Source: an uncultured Bacilli bacterium (GTDB lineage: Bacteria > Bacillota_I > Bacilli_A > RF39 > UBA660). From it: a stretch of DNA of 64,000 bases. The stretch's first letter is position 1. The number at the start of each line of letters is the position of its first letter. The translations under genes were made by a program, and so were the position numbers. Below, one piece after another: positions 50,661 through 59,815 of the stretch. The DNA lies in contig CAKPFM010000002.1 of assembly GCA_934153945.1 (NCBI GenBank), forward strand, positions 1 through 64,000, read 5' to 3'. The notes under the pieces are model-generated. The model was not told where the DNA came from. It saw nothing but the letters and a program-made list of their open reading frames with translations, and did no database searches.

Positions 50661-52577
50661 ATGAAGGAACCAAAATTATCAGTAATTGTTAGTGTATATA
50701 ATACTGAAAAATATATAGAAAAATGTTTAGATAGTTTACTTAATCAAACATATAAAAATATAGAAATTGTTGTAATAAATGATTGCTCAACAGATAATAG
50801 CTTGAAAATACTAAAAAAATATGCTAAAAAATATGATAATATAAAACTTTTAGAAAATAAAGAAAATAAAGGATTATCATATTCAAGAAATATAGGATTA
50901 GATAATGCTTCTGGAGATTATATAGGATATATTGATTCAGATGATTATATTGATAGTGACTATTATGAGAAAATGATGAAAGCAATCATAAAAGAAAAAT
51001 CTGATATAGTAATCACTGATATGAAGATAGTTTATGAAAACCATAGTAATCCTGATCATATTACAAAAGGTTGCAATGGAGATGTAACAACATTAAATAT
51101 AATAAAAAATGGTTTAGCAGCTTCAGCATGTAATAAAGTATTTAAAAAAGCAATTATATCAAAATACAAATTTTCAGAAGGAAAATTGAATGAAGACTTA
51201 GCAGTTATTTTACCATCTATAGTTTCAGCTAATAAGTTATCATATGTAGAAGATAATTATTACTATTACGTTCAACGTGGTGGATCAATACAAAACTCAA
51301 GATTTTCAGATAAAAGATTTGATATATTTTATGGAGTTGAACTAACACTAAAAAGAATTAAAGGATGTAAAAATTATAATAAAATATCTCAAGCTATAAT
51401 ATATGAACAATTAATTGTTTTATTGATTTATGTAATACCAAAAGAAAAAAACTTAATAAGAAGATATAAAATATTAAAAAAATTTAATAAATTATCAAAA
51501 CAATATAATATAAGAAGTAATCAATATTTTTGGCAATTTTTAGAAGAACAAGGAAGAAAACATGCCGTATATTATAAAATTTTATTTAAATTAAATTGTA
51601 ATGGACTATATATTTTATCAGACTTATTAATATTAATTTATGATATATTACGTTTTTTTCTAAAAGCTAGAAATGTAAAAGTAAATGCTTGTATGGAAGA
51701 TTTAATTAAAAAAGCAAAAAAACAAGCTAATTTAAAAGAAAAAGTAAGTATATCAGTAGTGATACCTAATTATAACTATAAAAGATTTTTATATCAAAGA
51801 TTATATAGTATACTATCACAAAAAGAAAAAATAAATGAAATAATAATATTAGATGATTGTTCAACAGATGGTAGTAGAGAAGAAATCGATAAAATAGTAA
51901 ATGAACTAGAAAAATATATTGACATAAAAAAAGTATATAATGAGCAAAATAGTGGTTCAGCATTTAAACAATGGGAAAAAGGATTTTCACTAGCTAATAG
52001 CAATTATGTTTGGATAGCAGAAGCAGATGATTATTGTTCAAATAAATTATTATCAAACTTAATTAAACCAATAATTAATAATAAAAATATAATAATAAGC
52101 TATGCTGATACAGCATTTATAGATGTAATAGGAAATTATATAGTAAAATCAATTGTACCAGAAATTGATATATTAAATACTGGACATTGGAATGAAAACT
52201 TTGTAAATAATGGTAAAGATGAATTCAATAATTATACATATTTAAATTGTACGATAGCAAATGTTTCATCAGCTATTATAAAAAAGGATAATTATAATAA
52301 ATATTTCAAAGAATCAGGTAAATACAAACAATGTGGGGATTGGCTATTCTATGCCAATATAATGCAATTAGGTGATATTGCCTATAGTTCTAAAACTTTA
52401 AATTACTATCGCATACATGGTGAAAATGTAAGTAGTATTACAAAGAAACAAGCGCATATGGACGAAATGAAAAAAGTACATGCTTATTTTGACAAGGTAT
52501 ATGGATTAAATAAAAAACAAAAAGACAACATTAATAAAAGATATAAAGTTTTATCTAAAGCATGGAATCTTAAATAA
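50661..52577 (+). CDS. Bifunctional protein with two GT2 glycosyltransferase domains
   Basis: A 638-aa protein. Domain 1 (about 1-230) starts KLSVIVSVYNTEKYIEKCLD, with NDCSTDNSL and the metal motif IDSDDYID; a helical linker follows (about 235-355); domain 2 (about 358-600) starts VSISVVIPNYNYKRFLYQRL, with LDDCSTDGS and AEADDY, and ends with RIHGENVSSI. Each half has its own nucleotide and metal motifs, so two successive sugars may be added. GGAGCG lies in the preceding gene's end. It is the last gene before a 400-bp gap. Confidence 0.88.
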   Translation: MKEPKLSVIVSVYNTEKYIEKCLDSLLNQTYKNIEIVVINDCSTDNSLKILKKYAKKYDNIKLLENKENKGLSYSRNIGLDNASGDYIGYIDSDDYIDSDYYEKMMKAIIKEKSDIVITDMKIVYENHSNPDHITKGCNGDVTTLNIIKNGLAASACNKVFKKAIISKYKFSEGKLNEDLAVILPSIVSANKLSYVEDNYYYYVQRGGSIQNSRFSDKRFDIFYGVELTLKRIKGCKNYNKISQAIIYEQLIVLLIYVIPKEKNLIRRYKILKKFNKLSKQYNIRSNQYFWQFLEEQGRKHAVYYKILFKLNCNGLYILSDLLILIYDILRFFLKARNVKVNACMEDLIKKAKKQANLKEKVSISVVIPNYNYKRFLYQRLYSILSQKEKINEIIILDDCSTDGSREEIDKIVNELEKYIDIKKVYNEQNSGSAFKQWEKGFSLANSNYVWIAEADDYCSNKLLSNLIKPIINNKNIIISYADTAFIDVIGNYIVKSIVPEIDILNTGHWNENFVNNGKDEFNNYTYLNCTIANVSSAIIKKDNYNKYFKESGKYKQCGDWLFYANIMQLGDIAYSSKTLNYYRIHGENVSSITKKQAHMDEMKKVHAYFDKVYGLNKKQKDNINKRYKVLSKAWNLK

Positions 52578-52975
52578 ATATGGCTAGTAAATTAGTCATA
52601 TTTTTTTATTATATTCATAAGGTAACTTATATGAAAATTTAATTAATAAGATGATTAAAATTGCTATTGTTTAGTAATATTAATAGATTATATTTTATTA
52701 TTTATATTAATAGTCATATTTAATAATATTATCTTCTATATTGTCATAATAAGTATGAAACAGTTGTTTAATGCAAAAAATAAATATATAGATTTGTTAT
52801 TTTTAATTTTATTTTAATAGATTTAGTGATTAATTAAGAGACAATGCATTTATTAATAAATTATATTTTAGAAGAAAATTTACTAAATGCTTAGTTATGA
52901 CTTAAAATTTTATAATAAGAAAATATTCATTTAAAATAAAAGATTAAAAATTATTAATTTATTGGAGGTAAAATT
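52578..52975. other. Intergenic gap with a terminator and no visible gene
   Basis: TATGGCTA and TAGTCATA (52579-52586 with 52593-52600) followed by TTTTTTT form a terminator for the preceding operon. The remaining 370 bases are very AT-rich, full of stops in all frames and without a clear promoter. TATTGGAGG before 52976 is the ribosome site of the next gene. Confidence 0.5.
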
Positions 52976-54523
52976 ATGCAAAAAATATTTCAACATATTA
53001 TATTAATAATGTGTTCATTACTTTTTATCACTGTATTTATTTTTTCATTTATCTATAATTCTAATGTTTTTTATGATGATAAACCATTATTAAGTACTTT
53101 ATTTTGCATTTTAATATTATTTGTTTGGTTATTAATATATTATTTTACAACAAAAAAAATAAAGAATGTTTCTAGAAAGAAAATAATTATATTTTTAATT
53201 TCTTATTTTTTAATAGTATTAGCAATTCAAATTTTTACAATAAAACAATTATCAGTAAATCCTTCTTGGGATTTTGGGGTAGTATTCTATAATGCAAAAG
53301 ATTTTGTTCTAACCGGAACTAGAAGCTTATACTCTTATCCAGAATATTTTCAATTATTTCCAAATAATATTATGCTATTTTTCCTTTTAGTTATATTTAT
53401 TAAAATAGGTTTAATATTTAATATTGAACCATTAATATCAGGATATATTATGAATATTTTATTTATTGATTTATCTATATTTTTCTTATATTTAACAATA
53501 AAAAATAAAATAAATATTAAGGGTGCTATATTTGGATTAATTATTACTTTATTTTTTCTTCCTATTTTTTTGTATACACCAATTATATACTCTGATACCT
53601 TATCATTATTTATACCCATTCTTTTTGTATATTTATATTCTAAAATACAAAAAAATGATAATAAAAGAAATATAATTATATTTTTATTTATTGGTATTGC
53701 TTTATTTTTAGGAAAAGAATTAAAAATAACATCATTAATTATATTTGTAGCAATTACAATAAAATATTTAATAAATCATTTTGAAATAAAGAAATTTTTC
53801 TTTCTTGTATTTAGTGTATTAATATTTTTAATTTGTGAAATATCTTTTAAAAATTTTATTGTTAATAATCAACAGTTTCAATTTAAGATAGAAGGTTACG
53901 AGAATATTCCTGTTACTCATTGGATTATGATGGGAGTTGAGGATATTGATTCTGACAATACAAATAGAAAAAGTTATGGTGGATATAATGAAAAAGATTA
54001 TGAATTAACAAAAAGTTACCATACTAAAAAAGAAGCAATGATTTTTAATATAAATGAATATATGAATAGAGTAAAAAAAATGGGGATTCTGGGTTATTTA
54101 AAATATTTAATTCGCAAAGCTGTAAATATTTGGACAGATGGTTATTATTATAGTAATATTAAATTGTTAAGGCAACCAAATCACCAAGATAGTTTGTTGT
54201 ATTATTTTCTATTTATAAATCCTGTAACGGTTACATTATTAAATGCTTATAGTCAAGGAGTTTCTTATGCATTTATTTTAATTGTCATTATTGGAGCTTT
54301 TATAAAACTAAAATCTAAAAATTACGACTTAGACTATTTGAGATTAACTTTGATAGGACTATTTATTTTCTTTCTGTTATGGGAAAATAGAAGTAGATAT
54401 ATATTTAATTACATTCCAGTATTCGTTTTAATAATAGTTAATTTTTATTATATAATTTACCAAAAATATGAAAAAATGCTAACAATTAATTTTAAGAATA
54501 TGAACATTATTACAAATGCATAA
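52976..54523 (+). CDS. GT-C fold membrane glycosyltransferase (PMT/ArnT-like)
   Basis: A 515-aa protein with about eleven to thirteen helices. In the first outer loop, NPSWDFGVVFYNAKDF contains the acidic residue typical of lipid-phosphate-sugar-dependent GT-C enzymes, followed by SYPEYFQLFPNNIMLFFLLV. A soluble loop lies about 295-385. It would use a polyprenyl-phosphate sugar, and the DPM1/GtrB-like gene 40 bp downstream could make that donor. GGAGG precedes the ATG. Confidence 0.75.
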   Translation: MQKIFQHIILIMCSLLFITVFIFSFIYNSNVFYDDKPLLSTLFCILILFVWLLIYYFTTKKIKNVSRKKIIIFLISYFLIVLAIQIFTIKQLSVNPSWDFGVVFYNAKDFVLTGTRSLYSYPEYFQLFPNNIMLFFLLVIFIKIGLIFNIEPLISGYIMNILFIDLSIFFLYLTIKNKINIKGAIFGLIITLFFLPIFLYTPIIYSDTLSLFIPILFVYLYSKIQKNDNKRNIIIFLFIGIALFLGKELKITSLIIFVAITIKYLINHFEIKKFFFLVFSVLIFLICEISFKNFIVNNQQFQFKIEGYENIPVTHWIMMGVEDIDSDNTNRKSYGGYNEKDYELTKSYHTKKEAMIFNINEYMNRVKKMGILGYLKYLIRKAVNIWTDGYYYSNIKLLRQPNHQDSLLYYFLFINPVTVTLLNAYSQGVSYAFILIVIIGAFIKLKSKNYDLDYLRLTLIGLFIFFLLWENRSRYIFNYIPVFVLIIVNFYYIIYQKYEKMLTINFKNMNIITNA

Positions 54524-54562
54524 AAAAACATTATGATATAAATATTAGTAAGGGGAATTTTT

Positions 54563-55510
54563 ATGAATACATTATATATTGTTGTACCTTGTTATAATGA
54601 AGAAGAAGTACTAGAAGAAACAACAAAAAGATTAAAAGAAAAATTGAATGATTTAATAAAATCAAAAAAAATTAATAAAAACAGTAAAGTTATGTATGTA
54701 AATGATGGTTCAAAAGATAAAACTTGGAAATTAATAAAAAAAATATCAAGTGATTCAATGTTTACAGGTATTTCATTATCAAGAAATAGAGGACATCAAA
54801 ATGCTCTATTAGCTGGACTTATGACAGCAAAAGAAAAAGCAGATATTGTTATTAGTATGGACGCTGATCTTCAAGATGATATTAATGTTATAGATGAAAT
54901 GCTAGATAAATATAATGAAGGTAATGAAATTGTATATGGTGTAAGAAGTAGTCGAAAAAAGGATACATGGTTTAAAAAGACTACAGCAGAAGCTTTTTAT
55001 AAATTTATGAAATTGATGGGAGTAGACATAATATTTAATCATGCAGACTATCGTTTAACTAGCAAAAAAGTATTAAATGAATTGGAAAAATTTGATGAAG
55101 TTAATTTATTTTTAAGAGGAATTTTTCCATTAATAGGATATAAATATGATGTAGTTTACTATGAAAGAAATGAAAGATTTGCTGGTGAGAGTAAATATCC
55201 ATTAAAGAAGATGCTTAATTTTGCATGGGATGGAATTACATCATTTAGTGTTAAACCTATTCGTTTTGTTCTTACTTTAGGAATTATTATTTTTGTCATT
55301 AGTATTATTTTAATAATATATTCATTACTTTCAAAATTGATGGGTAATGCTGTAGATGGGTGGACATTTTTATCTTGTTCTATTTGGTTTGCTACTGGTA
55401 TTCAAATGCTTTCACTTGGTATTATTGGTGAATATATTGGAAAAAGTTATAATGAAACAAAAAGAAGACCTAGATATATAATAAGTGAAGATTTAAGTAA
55501 AAATGTGTAA
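54563..55510 (+). CDS. Polyprenyl-phosphate sugar transferase (DPM1/GtrB-like GT2)
   Basis: A 315-aa enzyme transferring a sugar from a nucleotide to polyprenyl phosphate. The GT2 domain (about 1-230) has VVPCYNEEEVLEET, VNDGSKDKTW, RNRGHQNALLAG and the metal motif MDADLQDD; two C-terminal membrane helices (about 233-258 and 270-295) follow, as in GtrB/YkcC. AAGGGGA precedes the ATG. Confidence 0.92.
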   Translation: MNTLYIVVPCYNEEEVLEETTKRLKEKLNDLIKSKKINKNSKVMYVNDGSKDKTWKLIKKISSDSMFTGISLSRNRGHQNALLAGLMTAKEKADIVISMDADLQDDINVIDEMLDKYNEGNEIVYGVRSSRKKDTWFKKTTAEAFYKFMKLMGVDIIFNHADYRLTSKKVLNELEKFDEVNLFLRGIFPLIGYKYDVVYYERNERFAGESKYPLKKMLNFAWDGITSFSVKPIRFVLTLGIIIFVISIILIIYSLLSKLMGNAVDGWTFLSCSIWFATGIQMLSLGIIGEYIGKSYNETKRRPRYIISEDLSKNV

Positions 55511-55525
55511 TAACACATTTTTTTC
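55501..55525 (+). terminator. Terminator overlapping the end of the GtrB-like gene
   Basis: AAATGTGT (55501-55508), loop AATA, ACACATTT (55513-55520), then TTTTC. Confidence 0.8.
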
Positions 55526-55573
55526 TAGTCAATAGATTTAAAATAAGTTATAATATTGTAGGAGAGTGATAAA

Positions 55574-58258
55574 ATGAAACCATTCGTATTATGTATATTA
55601 GATGGAGTAGGTATTAGAAAAGAAAAACATGGAAATGCTGTAAAAAAAGCAAACATGCCTAATTTTAATAAATTAATGAAAAAATATCCACATAGTTTAT
55701 TAGATGCCTCAGAAGAATCAGTAGGGTTACCACATGGTCAAATGGGTAATTCAGAAGTAGGTCATTCAAATATAGGTGCTGGGAGAGTACTATACCAACC
55801 ACAAGAAATAATTAATAGAGAAATAAAAGATGGCAATTTTTATCAAAATAAAAACATTTTAGAGGTAATAAATCATACCTTAAAAAACAATTCAAAATTA
55901 CATATATTTGGGTTACTTAGTGATGGTGGAATACATTCAGATATAAGTCATTTAATGGCTTTAATAGACATATGTAAAAATAATGGAATAAAAAACTTAT
56001 ACTTCCATTTATTCTTAGATGGTAGAGATACTTTACCTACAGTATCAATAAAATATATTGAAAAATTAGAACAAAAAATTAAAGAAACAGGTATCGGTCA
56101 AATAGCAACTATCTCAGGTAGATACTATGCTATGGATAGAGATAATAGATGGGAAAGAATAGAAAAAGCTTATAATGTAATAATTGGCAAAAGTAATGTT
56201 ACCGAAAATTATAAAAAATATATAGAAGATAGTTATAAAAAAAATATAACGGATGAATTTATTGAACCAATATTGGTAAAAAAGAATGGTATACTAGAAG
56301 ATAATGATGGACTAATAGTATTTAATTTTAGACCAGATAGATTAAGAGAACTATTTAAAGCAATAACTAATAAAGATTTCAATGAATTTGAACATAAAGA
56401 ATTTAAAAATATTAAATTGGTGACAATGTTTGGTGTTAGTGAAGAAGTAATATGTACAAATGCTTATCAAAAAGAAACTTTAGAAAACACACTAGGAGTA
56501 TATCTAAGTAAAAATAACTTAACACAATTAAGAATAGCTGAAACAGAAAAATATGCGCATGTTACATACTTTTTTGATGGTGGTAAAGAATTAGAACTAA
56601 AAGGAAAAGATCAAATATTAATACCATCACCTAAAGTATCAACATATGATTTAAAACCTGAAATGAGTGCATATGAAATAACTGATAAACTACTAGAAGT
56701 AATAGATAAATATGATGTTGTAATATTGAACTTTGCTAATGGTGATATGGTAGGTCATACAGGTAAATTTAATGAAACTGTTGCTGCTTTAGAAACTATT
56801 GATAAATGTTTAGGAAAAATATATGAAAAAGTAACAAAATTAAAAGGTACTTTAATGGTAACAGCTGACCATGGAAATAGTGATACTATGTTAGATGAAA
56901 ACGATAATCCAGTAACGTCACACTCTATGAGTAAAGTACCACTTATAATAACAAATAAAAAAATAAAATTAAAAAATGGTAAGTTAGCTGATATAGCTCC
57001 AACAATATTATCATATTTAAACTTAAAAGTTCCAAAAGAAATGACTGGTAAAAATTTAATAAAAAAAGATATTCCATCAAACATATTTATAATTTTATCA
57101 TTATTATTTATATTAACATTTTCAGGTGTTTATATAACTAGATTTATAAAATATTATAATGAAGAAAATAAACAACAAACTGAAATTATTTTATCAAACG
57201 AATTAAAAAATAATATTGTAACAACTGGAGATGGACTTTATTATCAAAACAAAGAATATGTATTTAAGGGATATCCAAATAATAATTATTTAGAATATTC
57301 TGGCATTTTATTTAGAATAATAAAAATTAATGAAGATAATTCAATTAAATTAATAACAGAAAATGCTGTTACAAATTTAAAATATAATGGTGATTATAAA
57401 AATTCGGATATCAAAAATTACTTAAATTACAATGGATTAGAACATACAGGAATATTTTATAATAATTTAATAAATGCTGATGAATACTTAAAGGCAAATA
57501 ATGAAATAAGCGAAAGAGTTGGATTACTAACTACTCAAGAATATATAGATGCATTAGGTAATAAATCATATTTAAATAGTAATACTTATTTTTGGCTAAT
57601 TGATGGTGAATATGTGTTTAGTGAAGGCGGAATTAGTTCAGAAAATAAGGGCTATTATGGTATAAGACCAACAATTACTTTAAAAGAAAATACAAAAATA
57701 ATAAGTGGAAATGGTACAAAAGAAAATCCATATAAAATAGAAGATAATATTGTAACAATTGGTAAATATATAAATTATAGTAATTTAACATGGAAAATAA
57801 TTGAAATAAATGAAGAAAATTATAAACTTACTTTAGCTGATCCACTAGATGAAGAATACATATATTCAAATAAATCTAATCAATTTAATGTAAAGGATTA
57901 TAATTCATTAGCAAGCTATTTAAATAATCAATTTTATAATAAATTAGATAAAAAATATCTTTTAAAAGGAATATTTTATGATGGTACATACAATGACAAC
58001 TATTTGACAATTTATGAATCAAAAACAGAAAACTATGTTGGGTTAATGTCGGTATTAGATAATTATATTAATGATTTTAGTAATTATAATTTAATAACTC
58101 CATCAACAGCTGATATGATATACCAAGTTGGTGAAAATAGTAGATTAATTATAAATTCAATAGAAAATAAAACTAAAATAAGACCAGTAATATATATAAG
58201 TAAAAATATTAATATAAATGGTGTAGGAACGAAAGAAAATCCATTTGTAGTAGAATAG
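55574..58258 (+). CDS. gpmI: 2,3-BPG-independent phosphoglycerate mutase fused to a membrane anchor and extracellular module
   Basis: Residues 1 to about 498 are a complete iPGM, which interconverts 3- and 2-phosphoglycerate using two Mn2+ ions: LCILDGVGIRKEKHGNAV, catalytic Ser60 in GQMGNSEVGH, LDGRDTLP, VTADHGNSDTM and the usual end PKEMTGKNL. The frame then continues without a stop into a membrane helix (about 503-522) and about 370 residues of a secreted-type region. That region has two similar units (YSGILFRIIKINEDNSIKLI and LTWKIIEINEENYKLTLAD) and repeated GNGTKENPYKIE / GVGTKENPFVVE ends. A normal iPGM is about 510 aa. A natural fusion or loss of a stop and start between two genes would explain it. 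Confidence 0.88.
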   Translation: MKPFVLCILDGVGIRKEKHGNAVKKANMPNFNKLMKKYPHSLLDASEESVGLPHGQMGNSEVGHSNIGAGRVLYQPQEIINREIKDGNFYQNKNILEVINHTLKNNSKLHIFGLLSDGGIHSDISHLMALIDICKNNGIKNLYFHLFLDGRDTLPTVSIKYIEKLEQKIKETGIGQIATISGRYYAMDRDNRWERIEKAYNVIIGKSNVTENYKKYIEDSYKKNITDEFIEPILVKKNGILEDNDGLIVFNFRPDRLRELFKAITNKDFNEFEHKEFKNIKLVTMFGVSEEVICTNAYQKETLENTLGVYLSKNNLTQLRIAETEKYAHVTYFFDGGKELELKGKDQILIPSPKVSTYDLKPEMSAYEITDKLLEVIDKYDVVILNFANGDMVGHTGKFNETVAALETIDKCLGKIYEKVTKLKGTLMVTADHGNSDTMLDENDNPVTSHSMSKVPLIITNKKIKLKNGKLADIAPTILSYLNLKVPKEMTGKNLIKKDIPSNIFIILSLLFILTFSGVYITRFIKYYNEENKQQTEIILSNELKNNIVTTGDGLYYQNKEYVFKGYPNNNYLEYSGILFRIIKINEDNSIKLITENAVTNLKYNGDYKNSDIKNYLNYNGLEHTGIFYNNLINADEYLKANNEISERVGLLTTQEYIDALGNKSYLNSNTYFWLIDGEYVFSEGGISSENKGYYGIRPTITLKENTKIISGNGTKENPYKIEDNIVTIGKYINYSNLTWKIIEINEENYKLTLADPLDEEYIYSNKSNQFNVKDYNSLASYLNNQFYNKLDKKYLLKGIFYDGTYNDNYLTIYESKTENYVGLMSVLDNYINDFSNYNLITPSTADMIYQVGENSRLIINSIENKTKIRPVIYISKNININGVGTKENPFVVE

Positions 58259-58266
58259 AGGTAAGT

Positions 58267-59271
58267 ATGAAAAAAGTAGTAATATATTTATTAATAATTA
58301 TAGATATAATGATATGTATGTTTTTATTCTTTACATATGGACCAATAGATTATTTTAGAAATTTACTAGTAACAACAGCTATGACTACTAAGTCACATCA
58401 CTATTTAGCAAAAACATTGTATAGTGAAGAAACTATATATGAAATAATGGATTCTAATTACATGGAAGAAGTAAATGAAAATACCAACTTAACAGAAATT
58501 AACATAGGAAATATTGAAGAAAAAACTGAATATGATTCAATATATGAAGAACAAATATTAAAGAGAGATAAAGATGCAGTATATAAAATAATTCCTTTAT
58601 CAGGAAATACATATAAAGGCTATTTAGTTGCAGTTTATGACCCTTCAAGAATAGAATTAGTAACAAGTAGATATCTTGGAAAAAGAGGAGAAACTGTTCA
58701 AGAAATGGCTAAAAGAGAAGATGCTTTAATAGCTATAAATGCTGGTGGGTTTGCTGATGCCGGTGGTGTAGGTAATGGTGGAATTCCAACAGGTAGCTTA
58801 ATTCAAGATTCTAACTTAATTTATCAAGGACCAGATACAGGATGGGGTGGCGGAATAGTCGGCTTTACCAAAGATAATATTTTAATGTTATATAAAGGAA
58901 CAGCAAATGACGCTATAGAACAAGGTATTGAAGATGCAGTAGATTTTGGACCATTTTTAATAGTAAATGGTAAGAGATCAATTGCCAAAGGTAATGGTGG
59001 ATATGGAATATCATCTAGAACCGCTATTGGTCAAAGACAAGATGGAATAGTTTTATTTGTTGTAATAGATGGTAGACAACCTGGATATAGTTTAGGAATA
59101 AATATGTCCGAACTAACTGATATATTTGTTAGATATAGAGCGTATAATGCAGTAAATTTAGATGGTGGAGCATCTAGTAGTTTAGTAGAAAACAAGAAAT
59201 TAATAAGTAAACCATGTGCATATAGTGCCACTGGTGAAAGATGGATAGCAAGTGCTTGGATAGTAAAATAG
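58267..59271 (+). CDS. Membrane-anchored phosphodiester glycosidase (NAGPA domain)
   Basis: A 334-aa protein with an N-terminal membrane helix (about 5-24), a linker, and a C-terminal NAGPA-type domain (about 115-334): AINAGGFADAGG, SSRTAIGQRQDGIVLFVVID and the signature YNAVNLDGGASSSL. Such enzymes remodel sugar-phosphodiester linkages in exopolysaccharides. It begins 8 bases after the gpmI fusion stop and closes the polysaccharide region. Confidence 0.85.
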   Translation: MKKVVIYLLIIIDIMICMFLFFTYGPIDYFRNLLVTTAMTTKSHHYLAKTLYSEETIYEIMDSNYMEEVNENTNLTEINIGNIEEKTEYDSIYEEQILKRDKDAVYKIIPLSGNTYKGYLVAVYDPSRIELVTSRYLGKRGETVQEMAKREDALIAINAGGFADAGGVGNGGIPTGSLIQDSNLIYQGPDTGWGGGIVGFTKDNILMLYKGTANDAIEQGIEDAVDFGPFLIVNGKRSIAKGNGGYGISSRTAIGQRQDGIVLFVVIDGRQPGYSLGINMSELTDIFVRYRAYNAVNLDGGASSSLVENKKLISKPCAYSATGERWIASAWIVK

Positions 59272-59297
59272 GAAGCTAATTATAGCTCCCTATTTTT
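59267..59297. terminator. Bidirectional terminator between converging genes
   Basis: AAATAGGAAGCT and AGCTCCCTATTT form an interrupted stem followed by TTTTAA. It overlaps the end of both genes. Confidence 0.65.
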
Positions 59298-59759
59298 AAT
59301 ATATTGTTTTTGTATTTTTTCATTTTTAATTTTATTTTCAATTAATTCTAATTTATTATTATCAACGGAAATTATTTTTTGATTATGGTAATATATTTTG
59401 CCACTATTATGAGTACTAACACACCTAACATAGTGTCTTATAGTTTCTATTTGTTCACGTTTACTTTCTTCACTGGTAAATACATTATGTAAAAGAGAAT
59501 AGATTATTGCAAACAAAATTTCAATTGAATTTTGGTAGTTTAATCCCGCATTATTTTTAATTTTAGATTTTTTAATTTCTTTTATTATTTCTTCATATTC
59601 TTCACATTGTGTAAGTGGAGCATTATTTAAAAGTATATTTTTTAATAATGGTAAGTTATCACTTAATGTTTGATTGAAATAGGTACTATTATTTGATATA
59701 AAATTACTTTTTTCAATAATAATTTGTTTTGGAATATTAATTTTTCTAGTTTGAACCAT
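59280..59759 (-). CDS. Unknown soluble protein
   Basis: A 159-aa, mainly helical, charged protein without membrane segments. The C-terminal part (EQIETIRHYVRCVSTHNSGK, then YYHNQKIISVDNNKLELIEN) may form a small domain. No known motif is evident. Its ribosome site is AGGGGGA before the ATG at 59759. It lies between the polysaccharide region and RNase J, in the same direction as the latter. Confidence 0.6.
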   Translation of the reverse strand: MVQTRKINIPKQIIIEKSNFISNNSTYFNQTLSDNLPLLKNILLNNAPLTQCEEYEEIIKEIKKSKIKNNAGLNYQNSIEILFAIIYSLLHNVFTSEESKREQIETIRHYVRCVSTHNSGKIYYHNQKIISVDNNKLELIENKIKNEKIQKQYIKNREL

Positions 59760-59815
59760 AAAAAATCCCCCTTATATGGGAGATATTTTAACATTTTATT
59801 TATAATTTGTCAAAC

